This document shows positions 20,144 to 30,160 of a DNA stretch of 64,000 nucleotides, piece after piece (within the stretch, counting starts at the first letter, position 1; each line of letters begins with the position of its first letter). Origin of the DNA: Paraburkholderia podalyriae. GTDB lineage: Bacteria; Pseudomonadota; Gammaproteobacteria; Burkholderiales; Burkholderiaceae. The notes below the pieces were generated by a model. That model saw nothing but the letters and a program-made list of their open reading frames with translations. It was not told the origin of the DNA and ran no database searches. The stretch lies in NCBI RefSeq assembly GCF_014397785.1, contig NZ_VZQQ01000009.1, positions 186,001 through 250,000 of the forward strand, in the 5' to 3' direction. The translations under genes and the position numbers were made by a program.

Positions 20144-20511
20144 GTCGACGCGCGCACCTTCGCATCGGAAGTCACGAGCGCGCCGCCATGCGTGCGCGCG
20201 GTCGCGACGATCAGGCGTTGATGCAAGCTGAGCGTGGGCGGCAGCGTCGCCGCGCGAAACGCGATTTCGGTGTCGACCGGAATCATCCGCACGCCATCGA
20301 GCGACAGAAACGTCGACATCCAGCTGCGCGCGTCCATCGACAGGCCGAGACTGCCGACCTTCACGAACTCCGCGATTTCGAACGCGCTGATCGCCGAGAT
20401 CAGGATCTCGCCGCCGGTGAGTTCCTGATCGATCGCATCGTGCGCGGCCTGGCTCAGCGCTTTCTGCCTGCCGAGCCAGCACACGAGCGCAAGCGTATCG
20501 AGCGTGATCAT
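20122..20511 (-). CDS. PIN-domain toxin (VapC-like ribonuclease)
   Basis: The 129-residue PIN-domain protein has its first acidic residue in MITLDTLALV, the conserved SAISAFEIAE motif (the Glu of which is a metal ligand) around residue 45, and LSLHQRLIVATARTHGGALVTSDAKVR near the C-terminus (ATA...TSD pattern). PIN toxins cleave RNA with bound Mg/Mn. The usual helix-4 Asp reads Q-R in LHQRLIV, a deviation from the D-R consensus that could weaken activity. The start overlaps the antitoxin stop (ATGA). The 3' end runs 22 bases into the LacI gene. Confidence 0.85.
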   Translation of the reverse strand: MITLDTLALVCWLGRQKALSQAAHDAIDQELTGGEILISAISAFEIAEFVKVGSLGLSMDARSWMSTFLSLDGVRMIPVDTEIAFRAATLPPTLSLHQRLIVATARTHGGALVTSDAKVRASTYVETIW

Positions 20512-20741
20512 CAGTCGTCCTGCCCGGCTGTGACCGGTTGCAACGCGTGTTTCAGGTTGAAATGCGTGATCGACGCGCGCAGCAGCTCAAGCGGATTCTC
20601 CTGCTTGCTGCGATACGGCCTGATTTCGATGGTGGGTTGTCCGCGGTCGGTGACGACCACGGTCTCGCCCAATGCCTCGACCTGACGGAACAGCTCGCAG
20701 GCCCGGGACTTGAAAATGGCTTTAGATACTCGCTTTTCCAT
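20511..20741 (-). CDS. Phd/YefM-type antitoxin
   Basis: This 76-residue protein has the Phd/YefM N-terminal DNA-binding fold: VSKAIFKSRACELFRQVEALGETVVVTDRGQPTIEIRPYR. A short C-terminal toxin-binding tail follows. ATG 20741 has GGAGAG seven bases upstream; the longer reading from 20768 has no ribosome-binding site. It is translationally coupled to the PIN toxin and would neutralise it and repress the pair's promoter. Confidence 0.88.
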   Translation of the reverse strand: MEKRVSKAIFKSRACELFRQVEALGETVVVTDRGQPTIEIRPYRSKQENPLELLRASITHFNLKHALQPVTAGQDD

Positions 20742-21449
20742 GACGCTCTCCACCCAGCAAAATTCCAACGGTTATTTTTTGTATCGGGCCGGTGCGCCCG
20801 CTTGCGAACGCCCGCGCTGCGTGGCCCGATATTCTTTATCAACCTTGCTCTCAGTCATTGCTTCTCAACCAATTGCCAGGAGCTGCCTCGGGCTCCAGTC
20901 CTACTCGCGGCGACTGTCTGCCCCGCGCTTCGAGTCTTTGAAAGATACAAACATCGGGGAGCGTTACCCTTAACGTTAGCGGATGTTAATGGCGCGTATT
21001 CGCCGCCGCCATGCGGAGTTTACCTAAGCTCCGAACCACTACCGGAACCGCCCGAAGCGGCCCTCTAAACCAAGCCTGGCAAGGGCGAAAGCGTCGCGCA
21101 AGGCATCGACAGCCATACGAAAGATTGGTGCGAACTGGCTAACGCCAGCACTCATTGCGTCACTCATCGCGGTTCGATGCAGGCGGCCCCGATGAACGAT
21201 CCGCATCGAAATGCACGATCCATGCATGCAGCGATTCGCGCGGCTTCTTCGGCCCGCGGTGCTGCTGTGGCTCTCGTTCGACAGCCGGTCGCCCGCGGTC
21301 CGCGGCAGCAGCAGATTCACCAGGCGCCCCGCTATACCGGTTCCCGGACAGACCACTCGCCACGGCCTCGCCACCGTACTTCGCTCCATTTTTCTCCATC
21401 GCGCCGTCCGTCATCGGTGTACCGTTGCTCGCTCGTCGGCATCGCTCTA
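20742..21449. other. 708-base gene-free stretch with a copy of the 18.9-kb control element
   Basis: No reading frame here has recognisable domains or a supported start. The stretch holds the duplicated regulatory element at 20962-21033. The rest, 21050-21449, has several Arg-rich frames on both strands and may be decayed sequence left between two sugar operons. Confidence 0.5.
20962..21033. repeat. Second copy of the TAACGTTA control element
   Basis: The 27 bases at 20962-20988 match 18869-18895 at 24 positions. The hairpin CGGAG...CTCCG with TTTACCT in its loop (21014-21033) lies exactly 25 bases further on, the same spacing as the first copy. No sugar gene starts next to it. The nearest gene on the minus strand is the antitoxin at 20741. 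Confidence 0.65.
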
Positions 21450-22580
<1,131 letters not shown>

Positions 22581-22691
22581 TGCAACCTCCTCCTCAATCC
22601 TTGTACTTGCAGACCCCGCGTGACGCTATCCCACTGCCCCACTACTGTCGCGCCACGCGAGGTTCGGTGCGCCCGACGCCGTGCGCGCGCC

Positions 22692-24029
22692 TCAGCGCGC
22701 GGCCGCGACGCTGGCGTGTTGCGCGATCACGTCGCGATACCACAACGCGCTGTCCTTCAGCGTGCGCTCCTGGCTCGCGTAGTCGACGTAGACCATGCCG
22801 AAGCGCTTGTCGTAGCCCGACGCCCATTCGAAGTTGTCCATCAGGCTCCAGGCGAAATAGCCGGCCACGTCGACGCCCTGTTGCACCGCGTCCGACAACG
22901 CGGCGAGATGCAAGTCGTAGAAGCGCACACGCTCGGCGTCGTGCACGCGGCCGTTAGCGAGCACGTCCTTCGCAGCGCAACCGTTCTCGGTGATGTAGAT
23001 CGGCGACAGCTTGTAGTCTGCGTTGATGCGCGTCAGCAATTCGGTCAGGCCTTGCGGATAGACTTCCCAATCCATGTCGGTGAAGCCGAGTGCGCCGGGC
23101 GGACGCTTCTCACCCGATGCGCTCGCGAAGATCCGCGTGTAGTAGTTGATACCGAGGAAATCCAACGGTGTGCGGATCACATTGAAGTCGCCCTCCAGGA
23201 TCACGTCTTGAGGACCGTTCGCGCCATACCATTGCAGCGCTTCGGCCGGGTATTCGCCCTTGAACAGCGGGTCCATGTACCAGCGCACGAACTTCGCGTA
23301 TTCGAGCGACGCGGCCGCGAGATCTTCCGCCGAATCCGTCGCGCCATGCGCCGGCGACTGGTTCAACACGATGCCGAGCGGCGCCTTCACGCCATCGGCG
23401 CGCAACGCCTGCACCGCGAGACCGTGCGATAGCAGCAGATGGTGCGCGACGTGCGCAGCCTTCTTCAGATCGGCGTTGCCCGGCGCGAAATAGCCGGTCG
23501 CGTTGCCGAGCCACGCGGTGCACCACGGCTCGTTGTGCGTCGCAATGGATGCGACGCGATCGCCGAGCACGCTGCCGATCTTGCGTGCGTAGTCCGCGAA
23601 GCGATAAGCGGTGTCGCGGCTTTCCCAGCCGTTTTGCACATGCTGCAGCGACAACGGCAGATCCCAGTGATACAGCGTCGCAAACGGCTGGATGTCGCGC
23701 TCGAGCAAACCGTCGACGAGGCGCTCGTAGAATGCGAGGCCCTTGTCGTTGAATGCGCCGCGACCTGCCGGCTGCACGCGCGGCCAGGCGATCGAAAAGC
23801 GATAAGCCTTGACGCCGAGTTCGGCCATCAGGTCGAGGTCTTCCTCGACGAGGTGATAGTGATCGCATGCGACATCGCCGTTCTCGCCGTTCACGACTTT
23901 GCCCGGCACGTTGCAGAACGCGTCCCAGATCGACGGGCCGCGGCCGTCCTCATGCGCTGCGCCTTCGATCTGGTAGGAACTGGTGGCGACGCCCCAGACG
24001 AAGTCTTCGTTGAATCGATACGTCGACAT
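22692..24029 (-). CDS. Glycoside hydrolase family 1 beta-glucosidase
   Basis: This 445-residue GH1 barrel has the N-terminal signature FVWGVATSSYQIEGAAHEDGRGPSIWD, acid/base Glu167 in THNEPW and nucleophile Glu348 in YITENG. WSLMDNFEWASGYDKRFGMVYVDY forms the aglycone/subsite -1 region. It lacks a signal peptide and acts in the cytoplasm on imported beta-glucosides or cello-/xylo-oligosaccharides. It is encoded between the permease pair and the ATPase. GH1 enzymes often also cleave beta-xylosides, galactosides or fucosides, so the natural substrate is open. Confidence 0.94.
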   Translation of the reverse strand: MSTYRFNEDFVWGVATSSYQIEGAAHEDGRGPSIWDAFCNVPGKVVNGENGDVACDHYHLVEEDLDLMAELGVKAYRFSIAWPRVQPAGRGAFNDKGLAFYERLVDGLLERDIQPFATLYHWDLPLSLQHVQNGWESRDTAYRFADYARKIGSVLGDRVASIATHNEPWCTAWLGNATGYFAPGNADLKKAAHVAHHLLLSHGLAVQALRADGVKAPLGIVLNQSPAHGATDSAEDLAAASLEYAKFVRWYMDPLFKGEYPAEALQWYGANGPQDVILEGDFNVIRTPLDFLGINYYTRIFASASGEKRPPGALGFTDMDWEVYPQGLTELLTRINADYKLSPIYITENGCAAKDVLANGRVHDAERVRFYDLHLAALSDAVQQGVDVAGYFAWSLMDNFEWASGYDKRFGMVYVDYASQERTLKDSALWYRDVIAQHASVAAAR

Positions 24030-24088
24030 AGATGATGTTGTCCTGAATGGTCATGCCTGCGAGGGCGTGAAAATTGAAAGAAAGAATC

Positions 24089-24919
24089 TCAAGCCTTGAC
24101 TGCGCCGGTCGTCAGACCGTCTATCAAACGCCGCGAGGTGAACGCGAACAGCACCAGCAGCGGCAGCACCGCGACCGCGGAGCCCGCCATCACCGCGCCC
24201 CAATCCGAATTGGTCGGGCTTTGCAGAATGCGCAGCGCGAGCGGCAGCGTGTACATCGACGGCGAACGCAGCACGACGAGCGCCGACAGAAAGTTGTTCC
24301 ACGCCTGAATGAAGCTGATCAGTCCAAGCGTGCCCAGCGCCGGTCCCAGTAGCGGCATCACGATGCTCCAGTAGATGCGGAATTCGCCGCAGCCGTCGAT
24401 GCGCGCCGCCTCGATCAGCTCCGACGGAATCGCCGCGGCGACGTACTGGCGCATCAGGAACACGCCGAGCGCGGCGGCAGCGCCTGGCACGTACAGCGCG
24501 CGCGGCTGATCGATCCACCCCAGCAGGTTCATCGTCATGAAGGTCGGAATCATGCTGAGGAACGGCGGCACCAGCATCGCGGTCAGCGCGATCGCGAACA
24601 GCGTCTTCTTGAAGCGGAACTCGTACATCGCGAACGCGTATCCCGCCATCGACGTGACCAGCAGCGTCAGCACGGTTTGCATCGTGGCCGTATAGAAGCT
24701 CCAGCCGAGATTGCGCCAGAACGGAATGTGCCGCATCAGCGAGGCCATGTTGTCGAGAAACGCGCTGCCGAACCACAGCGGCGGCGGCATCGAGAAGATC
24801 TCGGAGCTCGTGTGCGTCGCGAACACGAACATGAAGTAAAACGGCGAGAACATCAGCAGCGCGCCCGCCACCACGATCGCGTAGCCGAGATAACGGCCCT
24901 TGTCGTTCGACGATTTCAT
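24089..24919 (-). CDS. Sugar ABC transporter permease (MalG-type), GH1 operon
   Basis: The 276-residue membrane protein contains FSPFYFMFVFATHTSSEIFSMPP, helices through GYAFAMYEF, and the EAA loop LIEAARIDGCGEFRIYWSIVMPLLGPAL near residue 175. ATG 24919 overlaps the stop of the partner permease (ATGA). A GGAG box lies 10 bases upstream. It pairs with the MalF-type subunit that precedes it. Confidence 0.92.
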   Translation of the reverse strand: MKSSNDKGRYLGYAIVVAGALLMFSPFYFMFVFATHTSSEIFSMPPPLWFGSAFLDNMASLMRHIPFWRNLGWSFYTATMQTVLTLLVTSMAGYAFAMYEFRFKKTLFAIALTAMLVPPFLSMIPTFMTMNLLGWIDQPRALYVPGAAAALGVFLMRQYVAAAIPSELIEAARIDGCGEFRIYWSIVMPLLGPALGTLGLISFIQAWNNFLSALVVLRSPSMYTLPLALRILQSPTNSDWGAVMAGSAVAVLPLLVLFAFTSRRLIDGLTTGAVKA

Positions 24920-25950
24920 CGCTGTGTCTCCTCGTTCATGCCGCTGCGGTGAAAGATGCGCGTGTTCAACCACATCAACGCGCCGATCGAAATGAACAGC
25001 AGCCATGCGATCGAACTCGCGGTGCCGAAATCGCCGTCGTGGAATGCGGTGCGATACATATAGACGGCCGTCGTCAGACCGGACTGGCTCGTTCCCATGC
25101 CTTCGTTCGGCAGCAGGATGAACGGCTCTTCGAACAGTTGCAGCCCACCGATGATCGACAGCGTGACCGCGAAGAAAATCATCGGCTTGATCAATGGAAT
25201 AGTGATGCGCGTGAACTGCTGCCAGCCGTTTGCGCCGTCGATGCGCGCGGCCTCGTACAGGTCCTTCGGAATGGTTTGCAATGCCGACAGATACAGCACC
25301 GTGTTCCAGCCGACATACCGCCAGAAGATCACCACCGACACCGCCGGCTTGACGTTCTTCGGGCTATACAGCCACTCGATCGGATGCACGGGGACGATCC
25401 AGTGCAAGCCGGGCAGCTTGCCGAGCTCGGCGATTGCGAGGTTGATCATGCCGAAGTCGGTCGAATACAGCGACGAGAAGATCAGCGCGATCGCGACACT
25501 CGACGTGATGAACGGCAGGAAGTACAGGCCGACCACCAGGTTGCGCCAGCGGCGAAACGCGGTTTGCAGAAAGAACGCGAGCGGCAGCGCCACCAGATGC
25601 TGCGGCACGCCGGACATGATCGCCATCGACGCGGTGTTGTACAGCGACTTCCAGTACCACGGGTCGGTCAGCGTGAACGTGAAGTTCGACAGACCCACCC
25701 ACTTCATGCTGGCGAGCCCCGCTGTCGCGTCCCAGCTCTGGAACGACAGGTACAGCGAAAACAGCAGAGGGAACGCCATGAACAGCGCGAACAGCAGAAA
25801 AAACGGACCGAGAAACAGGTAGGGCGCGACCTTCACCGGATCGAGCCGCGAAGCTTTGCGCGGCGCGGCGAACGGTGGGGGCGAGCTCAACACACCGCTC
25901 GCGCGCGCGTCGCGGGCGACCTCTTCGGTCGTGGGCAGGGGAGTGTTCAT
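24916..25950 (-). CDS. Sugar ABC transporter permease (MalF-type), GH1 operon
   Basis: This 344-residue permease has a 40-residue Pro/Ala-rich cytoplasmic N-terminus, then YLFLGPFFLLFALFMAFPLLFSLYLSFQSWD and the EAA loop LYEAARIDGANGWQQFTRITIPLIKPM around residue 245. It is coupled by overlap to the following MalG-type gene. A 129-base gap separates it from the solute-binding protein gene. Confidence 0.92.
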   Translation of the reverse strand: MNTPLPTTEEVARDARASGVLSSPPPFAAPRKASRLDPVKVAPYLFLGPFFLLFALFMAFPLLFSLYLSFQSWDATAGLASMKWVGLSNFTFTLTDPWYWKSLYNTASMAIMSGVPQHLVALPLAFFLQTAFRRWRNLVVGLYFLPFITSSVAIALIFSSLYSTDFGMINLAIAELGKLPGLHWIVPVHPIEWLYSPKNVKPAVSVVIFWRYVGWNTVLYLSALQTIPKDLYEAARIDGANGWQQFTRITIPLIKPMIFFAVTLSIIGGLQLFEEPFILLPNEGMGTSQSGLTTAVYMYRTAFHDGDFGTASSIAWLLFISIGALMWLNTRIFHRSGMNEETQR

Positions 25951-26079
25951 CAATAGTTCCGTCCAGTCGGGCGTGGCCGCGGTCGATCACCGGCCACGCT
26001 GTTTGCAGCAGACTTGCAGCGCATCGCGGCACACGCCGGTCGCGGCATGCAGCGTGCCGCGACCTGGCATCGACATCGC

Positions 26080-27327
26080 TTAACGACGGACCCGGTGCGC
26101 GATCTGGTCCTGCGCTTCCTGCAGCGCGGTATGCACGTCTTCGCCGTCGTCGACGACCTTGTCGAGCGCCGAGTGCACCGCTTCCTCGGCGACCTGGTCA
26201 TACTTGCTGCGCTGGATCGCCGGGATGTGCGAGGCCGCATCGCGCCAGATCAGACGCGCTTTCTCGTTGCCGAGGAACGTGACCGGCTCCGCGAAGAACG
26301 TATCGTTCTGCGCGGCGAGCAGCGCGGGGAATGCGTCGATCGAACGGAACGATGCGAGCTGCGTGTCCTGGCGCGTCGTCAGGAACTTGATGAATTCCCA
26401 CGACATCGGCTTTTGCGTCGCTTTCGCCGGAATCGAGTAGAACGTGCCGCCGAACGATGCGTACGCGTTGTTCGGCAGATTGGCCGCGCGCCACAGACCC
26501 TTCGTGTCCGGTGCGATCCACGACGACAGGTGACCACCGAGCCACGCGCCCATCATCTGCGTCGAGACGGTCCCGCGCTTGAAGCTTTCGGCCCATTCGT
26601 TCGACCAGGGCGTGATCTTCGCGTCGAGACCGAGGTCGCGTGCTTTCTTCGCGAGCTCGAACGCCTTCACGAAACGCGGCGACGTGACGACCGGATTGCC
26701 GGCCTTGTCGAAATACACGCCATCGCCTTCCTTCAGGTCGGCGCGAATGTAGATGTCCTCGATGTCGCGCGACGATGCCATCAGGTACGCGCCCGTCGCC
26801 TTCTTGATCTTCGCGCCGGCCGCCAGATACGAGTCCCACGACTTCGTCAGGTCGGCTTCGGTCACACCCGCCTTGTCGAGGATGTCCTTGCGATAGAACA
26901 GCGTGCCGGGACCGATGTCAGCCGGCATGCCGACGATTGTGCCATCCTGCGTGGTCGCCTGCGCGAACGTGTAGTTGATGAACTGGCTCTTGTACTGGCC
27001 GGCGTTGTACGGCGCCTTCGACAAATCTTCGAGACCGCCGCCCGCGGCGAAGCGGCCGATAAAGCCGACCTCGACCGCCATCACGTCGGGCAGATCGGAG
27101 TTCGTCGCGAGCGCGGTGGTCATCGCATTGTGGTGATCGGCGATCGCCAGCGCCGACACCTTGATGTCGACGTCCGGATGCAGCTTCTTCCACGCCAGAA
27201 GCGCGTCCTTGATTTCCTGATCCAGCTTCGGAAAGACCGCGACCGTCAACGTGGTGTTGGCATGCGCGCCGACTGCGGCCAAGCTGAGCAGAACGGCGGC
27301 GGCAGAGCCTGAAAAGCGGAATTTCAT
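26080..27327 (-). CDS. Extracellular solute-binding protein of sugar ABC importer, GH1 operon
   Basis: The 415-residue protein carries a signal peptide (FRFSGSAAAVLLSLAAVGAHA, cleavage before NTTLTVAVF). The family 1 binding fold includes WKKLHPDVDIKVSALAIADHHNAMTTALATNSDLPDVMAVE and WSNEWAESFKRGTVSTQMMGAWLGGHL. It is the first gene of the GH1 operon. A TGAAAGCGCTTTCA palindrome lies 119 bases before its start and is almost certainly the operator for the LacI gene immediately upstream. The ligand is probably a beta-linked di- or oligosaccharide. Confidence 0.92.
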   Translation of the reverse strand: MKFRFSGSAAAVLLSLAAVGAHANTTLTVAVFPKLDQEIKDALLAWKKLHPDVDIKVSALAIADHHNAMTTALATNSDLPDVMAVEVGFIGRFAAGGGLEDLSKAPYNAGQYKSQFINYTFAQATTQDGTIVGMPADIGPGTLFYRKDILDKAGVTEADLTKSWDSYLAAGAKIKKATGAYLMASSRDIEDIYIRADLKEGDGVYFDKAGNPVVTSPRFVKAFELAKKARDLGLDAKITPWSNEWAESFKRGTVSTQMMGAWLGGHLSSWIAPDTKGLWRAANLPNNAYASFGGTFYSIPAKATQKPMSWEFIKFLTTRQDTQLASFRSIDAFPALLAAQNDTFFAEPVTFLGNEKARLIWRDAASHIPAIQRSKYDQVAEEAVHSALDKVVDDGEDVHTALQEAQDQIAHRVRR

Positions 27328-27445
27328 TACTCGTCTCCTGAAGAACCCTGTTTGAATTGCATTCGATGACTACCGGTTGCTGCGACCTACTTCCCCTGTT
27401 GTCTTTTGTTGCTGCTTTGCTTGCTGCTTGTTGCCTGCTGCTGCC

Positions 27446-27459
27446 TGAAAGCGCTTTCA
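27446..27459. promoter_or_regulatory. LacI-type operator TGAAAGCGCTTTCA before GH1/ABC operon
   Basis: This is a perfect 14-base palindrome with the central CG and GAAAGCGCTTTC core known for CcpA/PurR/CcpB-like LacI operators. It lies between the regulator stop (27481) and the solute-binding protein start (27327). Two more copies are at 28594 and 31217. Confidence 0.75.
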
Positions 27460-27480
27460 CGCCAGGGCGAAAAAAAACCG

Positions 27481-28572
27481 CTACGTACGCGTATCTCCCC
27501 GCTTGAGCGGCGGCGTTATGCGTCGCGTCGTTTCGCGCGTCACGAGCGTGAGCGGGATCGGACTGAGCGCGATCGACTGCTTGCGGATCATCTGCACGAT
27601 GCCCTGCGCGGCGAGGCGGCCGATTTCATAAGTCGGCTGGCGCACCGTCGTCAAAGGTGGCGTCATGTACGACGAAGTCGGCAGATCATCGAAGCCGACC
27701 AGCGACACGTCGTCCGGCACCCGCACGCCGCGGCGGAACATCGCGAGCCGCGCGCCGTATGCGGTCTGATCGTTCGCGCAGAAGACCGCGCTGAACGACG
27801 GATGGCGAGCCATCAAACGCTCCATCGCGGCGGCGCCGCCCGTTTCGAGGTAATCGCCCTGCTCGACGAGATCCGCATCGAAGCCAATACCCGCTTCCTC
27901 GAGCGCGCTCCGGTAGCCCTCCAGGCGCTCGATCGCGTCGTCGTGACTGGCCGGCCCGGCGATGAACGCGATCTCGCGATGGCCTTGCTCGATCAGATGA
28001 CGGGTCGCGTCGCGCGCACCCTGCATGTTGTCGATTGGCAGGCCCGCGAGCATCGCGCTGTTTTGTACCGAGCGGCCGAGCACGAGCATCGGCGCGTGCC
28101 GCGAGTAGTCGGTCAACGTCGGCTCATCGAGTTGCGCGTGCAGCAGGATGATTCCGTCGACGCGCCGCGCGATGAACTGCTCGAGGCGTGCCTTTTCGTC
28201 GTCGATGTTCCAGCGGCTGCTGACAAAAATCGGCGTAAAGCCCGGCTCGTACAGCGCCTCTTCGATGCCGCGCAGCCACTCGGCGTAAAACGGGCTCGAC
28301 ACCGCCTGCGTCAGCACGCCGATCGTCTCGGTCCGGCCGCTCGCAAGACTGCGCGCGAGCACGTTGGGCCGATAGTTGAAACGCGCGATCGCCTCTTCCA
28401 CCGCCTGCTGCTTGGCGGGAAGCACACGCGCAGAACCGTTCAGGATCCGCGATACGGTGCTCGGAGAAACACCGGCCGCACGCGCGATGGCTTCGAGCGT
28501 CACGTTGGGCGCAACCGGCACGTGGGGTACCTTCGGCGCGCCGGGTTTGTCGTTTGAGCCGTCGTCGGTCAT
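27481..28572 (-). CDS. LacI-family transcriptional regulator of the GH1/ABC operon
   Basis: The 363-residue regulator has a 23-residue linker, then the helix-turn-helix [47 protein letters not shown] and an effector domain with [37 protein letters not shown] and [26 protein letters not shown] 16-base palindrome TTGAAAGCGCTTTCAA at 28594-28609 just upstream of its start implies autoregulation. The same core before the adjacent operon and the xylanase gene defines its probable regulon. The inducer is likely a cello- or xylo-disaccharide (inference). Confidence 0.92.
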   Translation of the reverse strand: MTDDGSNDKPGAPKVPHVPVAPNVTLEAIARAAGVSPSTVSRILNGSARVLPAKQQAVEEAIARFNYRPNVLARSLASGRTETIGVLTQAVSSPFYAEWLRGIEEALYEPGFTPIFVSSRWNIDDEKARLEQFIARRVDGIILLHAQLDEPTLTDYSRHAPMLVLGRSVQNSAMLAGLPIDNMQGARDATRHLIEQGHREIAFIAGPASHDDAIERLEGYRSALEEAGIGFDADLVEQGDYLETGGAAAMERLMARHPSFSAVFCANDQTAYGARLAMFRRGVRVPDDVSLVGFDDLPTSSYMTPPLTTVRQPTYEIGRLAAQGIVQMIRKQSIALSPIPLTLVTRETTRRITPPLKRGDTRT

Positions 28573-28593
28573 GAGTTCTGCCTGAATCCTGTG

Positions 28594-28609
28594 TTGAAAG
28601 CGCTTTCAA
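28594..28609. promoter_or_regulatory. LacI-type operator TTGAAAGCGCTTTCAA, autoregulatory site
   Basis: This perfect 16-base palindrome lies 22 bases upstream of the LacI start codon at 28572, where binding would block its own transcription. It is the longest of the three copies. Confidence 0.75.
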
Positions 28610-28771
28610 ATACGAGCAAGCGCTATGCGTCCGGTGACGAATCCGAAAAATAGAAAAAACAGCCGATGCGACGAGGGTGGAGGAGGCGTCGCACCGGCCT
28701 CTCTATGAAAGAGAAATAAACAGTCCTTGAAACAAAGAGATCACTGCGATTGCTGATCAGGCAACCTCAAC

Positions 28772-29926
28772 TCAGAACGAGGTCATGATCCCGGCGAAAA
28801 CGCCGGTCTGGCTATGACCATAGTTCGGGTTGCTGTTCGACGACGTACCCGTCACCGGATTGAAGTTGTTGTTGCCGTACGGCCCGTTGCCGAGGTTCAG
28901 GTTCGACGTCGAGCTGTTGTGCACGTAGCCGGCTTCCGTGTACACGAACGTGCGCTTCGACAGCGCGTACGTCGCGGCAAGCGTGAACAACGTCCCGTTG
29001 CCGTTGCCGTTGTTCGCGTTCGCGTGATAGACCGCACCCGTCACTGCCGTGGCCGTCGTGACCTGCCATGCGGCGCCGAACCATTCGTGGTTCACGCTCG
29101 TCGGCGCGCTCACGCCGAGCGGCTGCGATGCATCGCTCACGCCCACGCTGGCGTTGGTCGCGTCAGGCGCGCTCAGGTGCTGGTAACCGGCATACAGCTT
29201 CACCGGACCGATCACGTACGTGCCGCCGACAAGGGCCATCCGCGAAGCCGAGTAGACGTTGTTGAATGAGCCGTTGGCGCCACGCACTTCGTCATAGATC
29301 ACGCGGACATCGCCGTTGCCCCACGTATAAATGCCTTCGACCGCGTTCGTACGGCCCTGGCCGGTCGGCACGCCAGCCGAGTTGACGGGCGCCGAGTTCC
29401 AGCTCGTGTTGTTGGTCAGCGAATACTGGCCCTTCAGCACGAGGCCGCCGAACAGCACCGGCGAGTTGTACTCTGCGCCGTTGCTGGTGCTCGTCCAGTT
29501 GCGGCCGCGCACCAGTGTCGAGATCGCGTAGCGCTGCATCACCTGCGGGTCGGTGCCCCAGCTGTCCTGCGCCAGTTCGCCGGCGCCGAGGTTACCGATC
29601 TTGAACAAACCCCAGTGGTCGTTCGTCAGGCCCACCGTCGCGTGGCGGCCGAACAGATTGCCCGCCGATGCACCGGTCATCGTATTGAGCTGACCTTCGA
29701 GCTGGAAGACGGTCTTCGTACCGCCGCCGATATCTTCGGCGCCCTGCAAGCCGAACCACGAGCAACCCCAGTCGCCGCTTTGGGCTGCCCACGCGTGGCC
29801 GCCCGGGAGGCCGGTTTCAAACTGAATGCCGTTATCGATACGGCCGTACAACGTGACGCTGCTCTGGGCATGGGCCACCGTCGTCACAGCTGCCATCAAA
29901 GACACAGCAATAACCTTCTTATCCAT
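28772..29926 (-). CDS. Gram-negative porin (general diffusion type)
   Basis: This 384-residue outer-membrane protein has a signal peptide (MDKKVIAVSLMAAVTTVAHA) followed by QSSVTLYGRIDNGIQFETGLPGG, the classical start of burkholderial trimeric porins. LFGRHATVGLTNDHWGLFKIGNLG is the loop-3/constriction region. Repeated amphipathic strands follow, ending with YGHSQTGVFAGIMTSF, whose terminal Phe is the Bam recognition signal. In this locus it could admit oligosaccharides released by the xylanase. The perfect palindrome CTGTTATCGATAACAG about 160 bases upstream resembles the operator of the xylose operon. Confidence 0.93.
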   Translation of the reverse strand: MDKKVIAVSLMAAVTTVAHAQSSVTLYGRIDNGIQFETGLPGGHAWAAQSGDWGCSWFGLQGAEDIGGGTKTVFQLEGQLNTMTGASAGNLFGRHATVGLTNDHWGLFKIGNLGAGELAQDSWGTDPQVMQRYAISTLVRGRNWTSTSNGAEYNSPVLFGGLVLKGQYSLTNNTSWNSAPVNSAGVPTGQGRTNAVEGIYTWGNGDVRVIYDEVRGANGSFNNVYSASRMALVGGTYVIGPVKLYAGYQHLSAPDATNASVGVSDASQPLGVSAPTSVNHEWFGAAWQVTTATAVTGAVYHANANNGNGNGTLFTLAATYALSKRTFVYTEAGYVHNSSTSNLNLGNGPYGNNNFNPVTGTSSNSNPNYGHSQTGVFAGIMTSF

Positions 29927-30083
29927 TTAGATATCCTATATATATTTTGGCGTCTCCAAGCCGCTCAGGACGCACGTGTTCTCACACGTTTCCCCTCTTG
30001 CCGAAATGCTTGCCTTCACATTTCGAGGCGATTATAGGGATGGACCTTGCGCCGCGCATCGAACTAGCGGCTCAGGGAAAACG

Positions 30084-30099
30084 CTGTTATCGATAACAG
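30084..30099. promoter_or_regulatory. LacI-type palindrome CTGTTATCGATAACAG upstream of porin
   Basis: This is a perfect 16-base palindrome with a central CG. Its 12-base core GTTATCGATAAC differs from the xylose-operon operator GTTACCGGTAAC by one symmetric pair. It lies about 160 bases upstream of the porin start. Confidence 0.6.
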
Positions 30100-30134
30100 T
30101 TGCGCGCCGTTCGATCCCGCAGTAGCACCCTGCT

Positions 30135-30160
30135 TTGTGACCATTCCGTGATGGTCACAA
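30135..30160. promoter_or_regulatory. Inverted repeat TTGTGACCAT-6-ATGGTCACAA
   Basis: Perfect 10-bp arms flank a 6-base spacer. The TGTGA/TCACA ends recall Crp/FNR-family sites, but the half-site spacing is wider than the CRP consensus. It could be an operator or a transcript hairpin. Confidence 0.4.
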
